From NCBI GenBank assembly GCA_019635775.1, contig JAHBYU010000013.1, forward strand, positions 1 to 64,000: DNA of 64,000 bases, read 5' to 3'. Numbering within the stretch: the stretch's first letter is position 1; every line of letters begins with the position of its first letter. This stretch comes from Rhizobiaceae bacterium. Lineage in GTDB: Bacteria; Pseudomonadota; Alphaproteobacteria; Rhizobiales; Rhizobiaceae. The translations under genes were made by a program, and so were the position numbers. Below, in pieces: positions 26,523 through 36,130 of this stretch. The notes under the pieces are model-generated. The model searched no databases and was not told where the DNA came from. It worked only from the letters and a program-made list of their open reading frames with translations.

Positions 26523-27710
26523 ATGGACGCGAGCAACGCTGCCGCTTCTGCCATTCGCGGCCGCTGGGCGGTCGCTGCCATCTTTTTCATGAACGGCTTC
26601 GTGCTGGGCAGCTGGGCTCCCCAGATTCCTGTCCTGCTGATCCGGCTCGGGATCACCGAGTTCACGCTGGGCCTGCTTCTCCTGCTGTTCGGGGCAGGCG
26701 CGGTCAGCGCGATGATCATGGCCGGTCACCTTATCCCCAAGTACGGGTCGCGTGTGGTAACCATCGCATTTGCCGTCTCCTGCTGTTTTGGATTGCTGTT
26801 CGTCGCGCTGGCGCCGGGTGTGGCCACGGCAGCCGTAGCCATGTATGTCTTCGGCGGCACCTTCGGCGCGACCGATGTTTCGATGAACGCCAATGCGGTG
26901 ACTGTCGAACGGCGCCTCGGAAGACCGATCATGTCATCGTCGCACGGCTTCTGGAGCCTTGGCGGGTTCGTGGGCGGCAGCGCGGGCGGGGTCACAATCC
27001 AGTATCTCGGCCATCTGCCGCATGCGATCATCGTGACCGTGATAGCAGGGGCCATCACCGCGCTTGCGATCCGGCATATCGTTCCGGACCTGCCTCTGGC
27101 ACAGGAACATCGCAAATTCTCGCTGCCACGGAAGCCCGGCGTCTACCTCATCGGCATCATGGCGCTGTTGTGCATGAATTCCGAAGGCGCGGTTCTCGAC
27201 TGGGGCGCGCTCTATCTCAACCAGGAGCTTGGCAGCGACATCGCCACGGCAGGCCTAGCTTTCGGGGTGTTCGCTGGTGCAATGGCGCTCATGCGCTTCC
27301 TAGGTGACGGGGTGCGAAAGAGGTTCGGCGCCGTGACGACCTTCAGGATATCCTGCTTGGTGGCCGCTAGTGGCATTCTGGTCGCCGGGTTGGCACCATG
27401 GCCCTGGCTGGCAATTGCCGCGTTCGCCGTTGCCGGAGTCGGCATCGCGAACACCATCCCTATCCTGTTCTCGGCGGCAGGTAACCAACCCGGAACAAGC
27501 GCGGGCGCAGGGATGAGCGTCGTCACCACGATGGGTTACTCTGGAATCCTGATAGCGCCTTCGCTTATCGGGTTCGTTGGAGAGCGCACCGGATTCGCGC
27601 CGATTTATATCGGAATTTCCGTGCTCCTGATGCTGGTCTTCCTCGCATCGAGCATAACGCGGAGTGCCGATCTTTCGCCGGACAGCAATGATCCGGTGCT
27701 TCCGATCTGA
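26523..27710 (+). CDS. MFS transporter
   Basis: This 395-aa integral membrane protein has about 12 hydrophobic helices in two halves. It resembles the YbjJ-like branch of the major facilitator superfamily (FMNGFVLGSWAPQIPVLLIRLGITEFTLGLLLLLFGAG; MNANAVTVERRLGRPIMSSSHGFWSLGGFVGG). GGGAGA precedes the ATG. Substrate unknown. It is convergent with the small DUF3309 gene. Confidence 0.85.
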   Translation: MDASNAAASAIRGRWAVAAIFFMNGFVLGSWAPQIPVLLIRLGITEFTLGLLLLLFGAGAVSAMIMAGHLIPKYGSRVVTIAFAVSCCFGLLFVALAPGVATAAVAMYVFGGTFGATDVSMNANAVTVERRLGRPIMSSSHGFWSLGGFVGGSAGGVTIQYLGHLPHAIIVTVIAGAITALAIRHIVPDLPLAQEHRKFSLPRKPGVYLIGIMALLCMNSEGAVLDWGALYLNQELGSDIATAGLAFGVFAGAMALMRFLGDGVRKRFGAVTTFRISCLVAASGILVAGLAPWPWLAIAAFAVAGVGIANTIPILFSAAGNQPGTSAGAGMSVVTTMGYSGILIAPSLIGFVGERTGFAPIYIGISVLLMLVFLASSITRSADLSPDSNDPVLPI

Positions 27711-27732
27711 GCACTCCGCATGATGGTTAGGG

Positions 27733-27891
27733 CTAGATTCGTCCCATCAGCAACAGCACGATGAGGATCAGCAGGATAACGCCGGCTATGCCTGATGGGC
27801 CATACCCCCATGAGCGCGAATAGGGCCAAGCGGGTATCGCGCCGAGCAAGACCAGAATGAGAATGATGATCAGAAGGGTCGTCAGGGTCAT
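27733..27891 (-). CDS. DUF3309 small membrane protein
   Basis: This 52-aa, almost wholly hydrophobic protein matches the DUF3309 pattern: two membrane segments around PAWPYSRSWGYGPSG and an ending LLMGRI. I start at ATG 27891 with GAGG about 9 bases upstream. Such proteins are common in alphaproteobacteria and often stress-induced; the function is unknown. Confidence 0.8.
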   Translation of the reverse strand: MTLTTLLIIILILVLLGAIPAWPYSRSWGYGPSGIAGVILLILIVLLLMGRI

Positions 27892-27979
27892 AACTAAGTC
27901 CTCAAGTGCGTTGCCGTGACATGACAATGCACGAGACCGCGGGCTTGTTCCCTGCGACCCGCCTTCTGACGCTCTTATC

Positions 27980-30900
27980 CTATTCCGCCGGCTTGGGAAG
28001 GGCGTCCGCCGTAGCGGGCGTTTCGGCAGGAACCTTAGCCTTGGGCTGCCCGATGCGGAAGAGCCGTCTGAACCATCCGCGCCGCTCCCCCTGTCTCGGT
28101 ACGTCGCGCGTGAATACCATGAGCATGGAAGGCGTAACGATAAGCGTCAGGACTGTCGCGAAGGACAGCCCAAAGACGATGGCAGAGGACAGCGCGATCC
28201 ACCATTGCGTCGACGGGGCATTGATCGTCGTCTCGTGATGGAAGAGTTCGAGGCCAAGCCCGAATGCGATTGGCAGGACGCCGAGAATCGCAGCCAGGGC
28301 AGTGAGTACCACGGGGCGCGCCCGCTCTCGGCACGTCTGCAGTACCGCATCCAGCCTGTTCCAGCCTTCCTCGCGCAGGCGATCATAGGTGTCGATAAGC
28401 ACGATGTTGTTGTTCACCACCACGCCGGCAAGGGCAATGACGCCGATGCCCGACATGACGATGACGAAGGCCTGCCCTGTCAGCATCATGCCCAGCAGCG
28501 CACCGATCGTGGCCATCACGACGCAGGAAAGCACGAGCCAGACGCTGGTGAAATTGTTGAACTGCGCGAGCAGCACAAGGAAGATCAGGAAGATCGCTGC
28601 GCCGAACGCGCTGGTAAGGAATGCGCCTGCCTCCTCGCTGTCCTCGTTGGAGCCGGCAAGCTTCCAGCCTATGCCTGCCTGTTCAAGGTTCATGCCGCCT
28701 ACCAGCTGGCTGACCTCGGCCTGCACGGCGGCGACCTGATAGCCTGAGGCGACATTGGCCTGGATCGTGATCGTGCGCTTGCCGTCGATACGGTTGAGGA
28801 CGCCGGCTGTCTTCTCCGGCTTGCGCGACACGAAGTTCGATATCGGCACCGAACCCTGGCTGGTCTCGATGCGAAGCTGGTCCAGCGTGCCCAGGGTGCG
28901 GCGGTCCTCGGGCAGGCGCAGGCGGATGTCGACCGCGTCGTCCGCGCCGGCGGGTCGATAGTCAGTCAGTTTCAGGCCGGTGGTGACGAGTTGGACGACC
29001 GTGCCGACCGACATCGGATTGACCCCGAACTGGGCAGCCCTGGCACGGTCGATTTCGAGCGACCAGTCGATACCTGGCGGAGGCAGGCCGTCGGAGATGT
29101 CTATGACGCCCGGAACCTTCGCGACGGCGGCAGCCACCTCCATCGCCTTCTCGTTGAGGTTCGTCGGATCGACGGCGGACAGCTGCACCTGGATTGGCTT
29201 GCCGGTCGGGGGACCCGCGTCCGGTACGCGAACCTCGACATCGACGCCTGGGATTCCAGCCATCGCGACGCGCAGTTCGTCGAGGATTTCATGCGCGGAT
29301 TTGCGTTCGCGCCAGTCGATGAACTCGTACTGGATGACGCCGACAACATCTTCCGGTATGTCCTGGCCGCCTTGTGTCTTGCCGGAGCGGGTGTAGACCG
29401 ACTTGATGCCTGGCCAGTTGAGAATGCGTTTTTCCGCTTCCTGCGTCGCAGCGTCCATTTCGGCAAGCGAAAGGTTGCCGCGCGCATGGACGTAGAGCAG
29501 GCCGTAGTCGGGCTCGACCTGCGGGAAGAACTCGACGCCCGCGCCGAACTTGGAATAGGCAACAGGGACGGCGACCAGAAGCGCGACCGTCAGCACAAGC
29601 ACCGTCTTGGGATAGGTGACGGCTCGCTTGACGATGGACATGTAGAGCCCGTCGCGGTTTTCGTCGTCTTCGTGGATCGGCGCCTTGGCGAACATGGCGC
29701 CGAGCGTCGGCGCGAAGATAAGCGCGTAGGCCATGGAGGCCGCGAGCGTGACGATCAGCGTGATCGGCAGGTACTTCATGAAGTCGCCGACGATGCCGGG
29801 CCAGAACAGCAGTGGCGAGAAGGCCGCGATGCGTGTCATCGTCGCCGCTATGACGGGACCGGCCATGCGCTTGGCGGCGAGCTCGAACGCCTGTTCCTTC
29901 GGCATGCCCTCGGACATCCGGCGTTCCGCGAATTCAGTGACGATGATCGCGTCGTCCACCAGCATGCCAACGGCCAGTATCAGGCTGAACAGTACGATCA
30001 TGTTGATCGTGTAACCCATCAGGGCGAGCGCAAGGATGCCCATAAGGAACGACGCGGGTATCGCAAGGCCGATCAACAGCGAGGCGCGTCCCGAAAGCGC
30101 ATAGAGGATGACGATGAAGACCAGAATGACGGCGATAAGGACGTGGTTCTGCAGGTCGTTAAGCAGCGTGTTGACGAAGACGGACTTGTCCTGAGTGTAG
30201 GTGACTTCCATGCCTTCCGGAGCGGAGGCCAGGAATTCGTCAGCAACGGCCTTGGCGCCCTCGATGGTCTCGACGATGTTGGCGCCGATCCGCTTCTTGA
30301 CCTCAATGGCGATGGCCGGCTTGCCGTCCAGCCGGGTGATTGTCTCGGCATCCTTGAAGGTCGAGCGGACGGTGGCGAGGTCCTGTACCCGCACGATCGC
30401 ATTCGGCCCCGCGACGACAGGAAGGTTGGCTATGTCTTCCGGCGTCTCGATCAGCGCAGGGACGCGGACGGCGTACTTCCCTTCGGAGCCTTCGAGGGCA
30501 CCTGCCGCGACAAGGCTGTTCGATGCGCCGATGCCCTGGATCAGCTGATCGAGCCGCAAGCCATAGGAAGACAGCTTGACCGGATCGATGATCGCCTCGA
30601 CCTGCTCGTCGCGCGAACCCTGGATCGTGCCCTCGAGCACGCCGGGAACTTCCTCGATTCGGTCACGCAGTTCCTTGGCGGCTGCGGTCAGCGTGCGTTC
30701 GGGGATGTTGCCCGAAAGCGTCACGACGAGAACCGGGAATTCCGAGAGATTGACCTCGTTGACGGTCGGCTCCTCGACGCCGGACGGCAGGTCGCGCTTG
30801 GCGTCCTGCACCTTGTTGCGCGTGTCGATGAGGGCATCGGAAAGGTCGGTAGAGGGGTCGAATTCAACGAGAACATAGCCGCCGCCCTCATAGGCGGCCG

Positions 30901-31144
30901 ACTTCATCTCCTTGAGACCCTTGAGGTTCTTGAGCTGCGATTCGACCGGCCGCAGAAGCAGCCTTTCGGAATCCTCCGGCGAGATGCCCTGATAGACAAG
31001 GCTGACATACATGATCGGAATGGCGACGTCGGGCTCTGCCTCTTTCGGCACTGCGCGATAGGCAAGCGCCCCCGCAATGACAAGGAACAGCAGGACACAG
31101 AGCGTCAGCCGCGCGTTGTTGATCGCAATCTTGACGATGTCCAT
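27980..31144 (-). CDS. RND efflux pump permease (AcrB/MexF-like)
   Basis: This 1054-aa inner-membrane proton-driven exporter shows the RND layout: first helix after MDIVKIAINNARLTLCVLLFLVIAGALAY, a large periplasmic loop, the TM4 relay motif GMLVDDAIIVTEFAERRM, a second periplasmic loop and the closing helices. It begins 25 bases after the adaptor gene, and I take ATG 31144 because the family starts there. No outer-membrane channel gene is present, so it probably uses a shared TolC-like protein. Substrates cannot be predicted. Confidence 0.9.
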   Translation of the reverse strand: MDIVKIAINNARLTLCVLLFLVIAGALAYRAVPKEAEPDVAIPIMYVSLVYQGISPEDSERLLLRPVESQLKNLKGLKEMKSAAYEGGGYVLVEFDPSTDLSDALIDTRNKVQDAKRDLPSGVEEPTVNEVNLSEFPVLVVTLSGNIPERTLTAAAKELRDRIEEVPGVLEGTIQGSRDEQVEAIIDPVKLSSYGLRLDQLIQGIGASNSLVAAGALEGSEGKYAVRVPALIETPEDIANLPVVAGPNAIVRVQDLATVRSTFKDAETITRLDGKPAIAIEVKKRIGANIVETIEGAKAVADEFLASAPEGMEVTYTQDKSVFVNTLLNDLQNHVLIAVILVFIVILYALSGRASLLIGLAIPASFLMGILALALMGYTINMIVLFSLILAVGMLVDDAIIVTEFAERRMSEGMPKEQAFELAAKRMAGPVIAATMTRIAAFSPLLFWPGIVGDFMKYLPITLIVTLAASMAYALIFAPTLGAMFAKAPIHEDDENRDGLYMSIVKRAVTYPKTVLVLTVALLVAVPVAYSKFGAGVEFFPQVEPDYGLLYVHARGNLSLAEMDAATQEAEKRILNWPGIKSVYTRSGKTQGGQDIPEDVVGVIQYEFIDWRERKSAHEILDELRVAMAGIPGVDVEVRVPDAGPPTGKPIQVQLSAVDPTNLNEKAMEVAAAVAKVPGVIDISDGLPPPGIDWSLEIDRARAAQFGVNPMSVGTVVQLVTTGLKLTDYRPAGADDAVDIRLRLPEDRRTLGTLDQLRIETSQGSVPISNFVSRKPEKTAGVLNRIDGKRTITIQANVASGYQVAAVQAEVSQLVGGMNLEQAGIGWKLAGSNEDSEEAGAFLTSAFGAAIFLIFLVLLAQFNNFTSVWLVLSCVVMATIGALLGMMLTGQAFVIVMSGIGVIALAGVVVNNNIVLIDTYDRLREEGWNRLDAVLQTCRERARPVVLTALAAILGVLPIAFGLGLELFHHETTINAPSTQWWIALSSAIVFGLSFATVLTLIVTPSMLMVFTRDVPRQGERRGWFRRLFRIGQPKAKVPAETPATADALPKPAE

Positions 31145-31169
31145 GAAGGCTGGCGCGTCCCTGCTTCGT

Positions 31170-32309
31170 TCAGGTTCCGTCGGTGGCCTGGCCGACGAGT
31201 TTCTGTATGGTCGCCGCGTCGGCCTCGACGGGAACGACTTCATCTCCGTCATTCACGAGCGCCTGCCCGGCCACTATGACCCGGGCGTCAGCCGGGATGC
31301 CGCCAAGGACAAGGCCCTTGGCCGTGTCGTCCACGAGGTCGATCGGATAGAACACGACCTTGTTGTCTGCGTCGACCGCGCGGATGCCCAGGTTGCCCCC
31401 CGAACCCAGCGTCACGACGGAACGCGGAAGGATGACGGAATCGGTCGGTTCTGCGCGAAGCGTAATCTCAGCGGTCATGCCGGCGGGCAGCGACTTGTCC
31501 TCATTTGGAATGGAAACCTCGATTCGAAAGGTGCGGGTCGCCGAGGTCGCATCGCGGCTTATGTAGGTCAGCGTCCCCTTCACTGCCGTGCCATCCACCA
31601 ACTGGATGTCGGCCTCATCGCCGAGCTTGATATATTTCAGATCGCGCTCGCTGACTTCGCCAATCGCAAGAAGCGGATCGAGATTGATCAGCGTGGCAAC
31701 TTCGGTGCCCGCGAGGATCGCGCTGCCGCGCTGCACGGGCAGCCGATCGATGACGCCGTTGTATGGCGCGTAAATGCTGTACTGGGCGAGTTCAGCCTTG
31801 GCACTCTCGAGCTGAGCCTTTGCCGTGGCGAGCGCTGCACGCGCCTGATCGGCCTGGAGTTTCGGCGCATTGCCGCCACCGACGAGCCGCTCGGCTGCGT
31901 CCGCCTCGGCCTGGCGCTGGGAGACGATGCTTTCCGACATGCGCACCGCAGCTTCCTTGTCTTCGGCATTCAACTGCATCACCAGTTGACCCCGTTCGAC
32001 GCGTTGTCCCTGCTTGACGGGGAGCTTTTCGATGATGCCCATGACGCGGGTTGCCAGCGTCACACGCTTTTCGGCGTCTGTGCGCCCCGAGATGCGGATT
32101 GCCCGCTCGTGCATGACGCGCGGGGGGGTGACAACGGCGACGGTGCGCAACGGCACCTCCACCTTCTCGGCTGCTTCGGCCGGCGTGGGGGGAGCTTCGT
32201 CCTGCGCACTGCCGACCGAAGAGAATTCACCGGTGGCCACCCACGCGCCCACCCCGATCAGCACGGCGATTGCCGCCAGCTTGTGGAACCTGAATTTAGC
32301 CATGCTCAT
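31170..32309 (-). CDS. RND efflux periplasmic adaptor subunit
   Basis: This 379-aa membrane fusion protein has an N-terminal signal/anchor (KLAAIAVLIGVGAWVATGEF). It then has the adaptor order: half-lipoyl block (RVMGIIEKLPVKQGQRVERGQLVMQL), coiled-coil hairpin (about 110-175, rich in Ala, Gln and Glu), second lipoyl half (APYNGVIDRLPVQRGSAILAG) and beta-barrel. It links the RND permease encoded next to an outer-membrane channel. It is first in the two-gene operon; ATG 32303 is an alternative start. Confidence 0.88.
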   Translation of the reverse strand: MSMAKFRFHKLAAIAVLIGVGAWVATGEFSSVGSAQDEAPPTPAEAAEKVEVPLRTVAVVTPPRVMHERAIRISGRTDAEKRVTLATRVMGIIEKLPVKQGQRVERGQLVMQLNAEDKEAAVRMSESIVSQRQAEADAAERLVGGGNAPKLQADQARAALATAKAQLESAKAELAQYSIYAPYNGVIDRLPVQRGSAILAGTEVATLINLDPLLAIGEVSERDLKYIKLGDEADIQLVDGTAVKGTLTYISRDATSATRTFRIEVSIPNEDKSLPAGMTAEITLRAEPTDSVILPRSVVTLGSGGNLGIRAVDADNKVVFYPIDLVDDTAKGLVLGGIPADARVIVAGQALVNDGDEVVPVEADAATIQKLVGQATDGT

Positions 32310-32482
32310 CTGTCCGCTTGCGCGTGGCCAAAAAATAGCCGCGTCTGTCCAGATATTTGCCCGAGCTTAAAACAGCATGAACGCTTCCGCGGCGGGCTTA
32401 CGCAGAGGCGGCAACTCTTTACATCAGTTTTGCAGTGCGAAAAAGCCACAAAAACTGATGCGGTTATGAGTCCTGACATGCT

Positions 32483-32504
32483 CCCTGCCAGCAGTCTGAC
32501 AGGG
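32483..32504 (-). terminator. Hairpin downstream of lpdA, possible terminator
   Basis: On the minus strand CCCTGTCAG-ACTG-CTGGCAGGG gives a 9-bp stem with one wobble pair and a 4-base loop, about 50 bases past the lpdA stop. No T-tract follows. Confidence 0.35.
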
Positions 32505-32554
32505 GCCGGACAGTCGCTTCGGCCTTACGCCACGTCAGCTTCGGGGTTGCGCTT

Positions 32555-33958
32555 TCAGATATGGATGGGCTTGAAGTAGGTGGCGAGTGCTGCCTCCTTC
32601 ACGGATTCCGACATAGTCGGATGAGGGTGGCAGGTCCGTGCCAGATCTTCCGACGATCCGCCGAACTCCATCAGGACAGAGACCTCCTGGATCAGTTCGC
32701 CGGCACCGAAGCCGACGATATGGGCGCCCAGCACGCGGTCCGTCGCCTTGTCGGCAAGAATCTTGACGAAGCCTTCGGTGTGCAACGTGGCGCGCGCCCG
32801 CGCATTGGCCGAGAAGGGGAACTTGCCGACCTTGTATTCGATGCCTGCCTTCTTGAGCTCCTCCTCGGTCTTGCCGACCGAAGCAATCTCGGGGCTGGTG
32901 TAGACGATGCTCGGGATGATATCGTAGTTCACGTGCCCTGCCTGCCCGGCGAGGATTTCGGCAATGGCCACGCCCTCGTCCTCGGCCTTGTGCGCAAGCA
33001 TCGGTCCCGCGATGACATCACCGATGGCGTATATGCCCGGCACGCTGGTCTGGTAGTGGCCATCGGTCTGGACGCGTCCGCGCTCGTCGAGCGCAACGCC
33101 GGCTTCCGCCAGGCCGAGCTTGTCAGTGTAGGCCCTGCGGCCGGTGGAGATCAGCACGACATCGGCGTCGATCGTCTCGGCGTCGCCACCCTTGACCGGC
33201 TCGAAAACGACCGAAGCGCCTTTCTTGGCCTTCTGTACGCCCGTGACCTTGGCTCCAAGCCTGAACTCGAAACCCTGCTTGCCGAGCATGCGCTGGAACT
33301 GCCTGGCGACTTCGCCGTCCATGCCGCCCAGTATGCTGTCAAGGTATTCGACAACCGTCACCTTGGCGCCGAGCCGCGCCCATACAGAGCCGAGTTCGAG
33401 CCCGATCACGCCGCCGCCGACAACGACCAGATGCCCTGGGACCTTCGCGAGGGAAAGCGCACCGGTGGAAGACACAATGACCTTCTCGTCAATCGCGACA
33501 TCGACACCGGGAATGCCGGCAACCTCGGAACCTGTCGCGATGACGATGTTCTTGGCCTCGGTCTCCTCGGTCTTACCATCTTCACCCGTGACGGCGACCC
33601 GGCCGGCTGCCAGAACCTTGCCGGTGCCTTTCAGCCAGTCGATCTTGTTTTTCTTGAAGAGAAAGGCAACGCCGTTGACGTTTGACGAAACCGTCGCATC
33701 CTTGTGCGCCATCATCTTCTTGAGGTTGAGCTTCGGAGCCACCTCCACACCAAGCGAATCGAAAGAATGGCCGGCTTCGGCAAACATTTCCGAAGCATAG
33801 AGCAGCGCCTTGGAAGGGATGCAACCGACGTTCAGGCAGGTGCCGCCCAGCGTCGCGTTCTTCTCCACGACCGCGACCTTGAGGCCAAGCTGCGCGGCCT
33901 TGATGGCGCAGACATATCCGCCGGGTCCCGAACCGATGACGATGAGATCATAAGCCAT
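32555..33958 (-). CDS. lpdA: Dihydrolipoyl dehydrogenase (E3) of the 2-oxoglutarate dehydrogenase operon
   Basis: This 467-aa flavoprotein reoxidises dihydrolipoamide with NAD+. Seen are FAD-binding VIGSGPGGYVCAIKAAQLG (about 7-25), redox cysteines C41 and C46 in GGTCLNVGCIPSK, the NAD-binding VVGGGVIGLELGSVW, and the C-terminal His-Glu pair in CHPHPTMSE. ATG 33958 has GAGG about 9 bases upstream. It is the last gene of the mdh-sucCDAB block and presumably the E3 for OdhAB. Confidence 0.93.
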   Translation of the reverse strand: MAYDLIVIGSGPGGYVCAIKAAQLGLKVAVVEKNATLGGTCLNVGCIPSKALLYASEMFAEAGHSFDSLGVEVAPKLNLKKMMAHKDATVSSNVNGVAFLFKKNKIDWLKGTGKVLAAGRVAVTGEDGKTEETEAKNIVIATGSEVAGIPGVDVAIDEKVIVSSTGALSLAKVPGHLVVVGGGVIGLELGSVWARLGAKVTVVEYLDSILGGMDGEVARQFQRMLGKQGFEFRLGAKVTGVQKAKKGASVVFEPVKGGDAETIDADVVLISTGRRAYTDKLGLAEAGVALDERGRVQTDGHYQTSVPGIYAIGDVIAGPMLAHKAEDEGVAIAEILAGQAGHVNYDIIPSIVYTSPEIASVGKTEEELKKAGIEYKVGKFPFSANARARATLHTEGFVKILADKATDRVLGAHIVGFGAGELIQEVSVLMEFGGSSEDLARTCHPHPTMSESVKEAALATYFKPIHI

Positions 33959-33983
33959 TTTCGAAACCTCGCTTCTCGCCGCT

Positions 33984-34736
33984 TCAGCGGCCTCCACTGA
34001 CATTTAGGATGCTGCCGGTCACATAGGAAGCATCGTCGGAAAGCAGGTAAAGAACCGCACGCGCCACTTCATCAGGCTGTCCGGTGCGCCGCATCGGCAG
34101 GCTGTCCGCAATCTCCTTGGGCCAGTCAGGCTCCCCGCGGGAAGCATGAATGTCCGTCTCGATGATCCCGGGCCGCACCCCATTGACCCGGATGCCTTCG
34201 GCGGCGACCTCTAGGGCCAGGCCGCGCGTAAACGTGTCGATAGCGCCCTTTGAGGCCGCATAATCGACATAGAGGGAGGGGCTGCCAAGCTCGGCGGCCA
34301 TCGACGAAACGTTGACGATCACCCCGCCACGTCCGCCGTGCCGCGTCGACATCCGCCGCACCGCCTGTCTGGTACAAAGCATCGGCCCGACCACATTGAC
34401 CTTCATCATGCGCTCCAGCCGTGATGCGTCCATTTCGTCCAGCCGAGACTTGCGATCGACGATGCCAGCATTGTTGACCAACGCGTCGATGCGGCCAAAC
34501 CGCTCCTCCACCGCCGCGAACATCGCCAACACGTCCGGCTCACTGGCTATGTCGCCACGGATCGCGAACGCCTCACCGCCTTCCGCCTGAATGTCACGCA
34601 CAATCCTGTCGGCGGCATCAGAGTCGGAAACGAAATTGATCGCGACCCTGTATCCCGCTCGAGCCGCAAGCCTTGCGACCGATGCGCCAATGCCGCGGCT
34701 TGCGCCGGTAACCAGTAGCGATCTGGTATGCGTCAT
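33984..34736 (-). CDS. Short-chain dehydrogenase/reductase in the OGDH operon
   Basis: This 250-aa Rossmann oxidoreductase shows TGASRGIG (10-17), NNAG, the catalytic Tyr-Lys pair in YVDYAASKGA and a C-terminal NVSGG. It belongs to the classical NAD(P)-dependent SDR family, close to FabG and glucose-dehydrogenase-like proteins. It lies 25 bases before lpdA and 33 after sucB, so it is co-transcribed with the 2-oxoglutarate dehydrogenase genes. No substrate can be named. Confidence 0.85.
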   Translation of the reverse strand: MTHTRSLLVTGASRGIGASVARLAARAGYRVAINFVSDSDAADRIVRDIQAEGGEAFAIRGDIASEPDVLAMFAAVEERFGRIDALVNNAGIVDRKSRLDEMDASRLERMMKVNVVGPMLCTRQAVRRMSTRHGGRGGVIVNVSSMAAELGSPSLYVDYAASKGAIDTFTRGLALEVAAEGIRVNGVRPGIIETDIHASRGEPDWPKEIADSLPMRRTGQPDEVARAVLYLLSDDASYVTGSILNVSGGR

Positions 34737-34769
34737 CGACCGTTCCCTTTACCAGCGAACGCCCGCGGC

Positions 34770-36056
<1,287 letters not shown>

Positions 36057-36130
36057 TTTTGCCTGCCTGTCCGTTGCTTCGGTTGCGTACATGTTGTGCC
36101 GGGGCAGCAACCCCGGCATCAGGCCAATCG

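Noticed and set aside
28991-31279. Plus-strand frame of 762 codons opposite the RND permease
   Set aside because: Antisense shadow; its translation is low-complexity Asp/Arg/His-rich with no recognisable domain.
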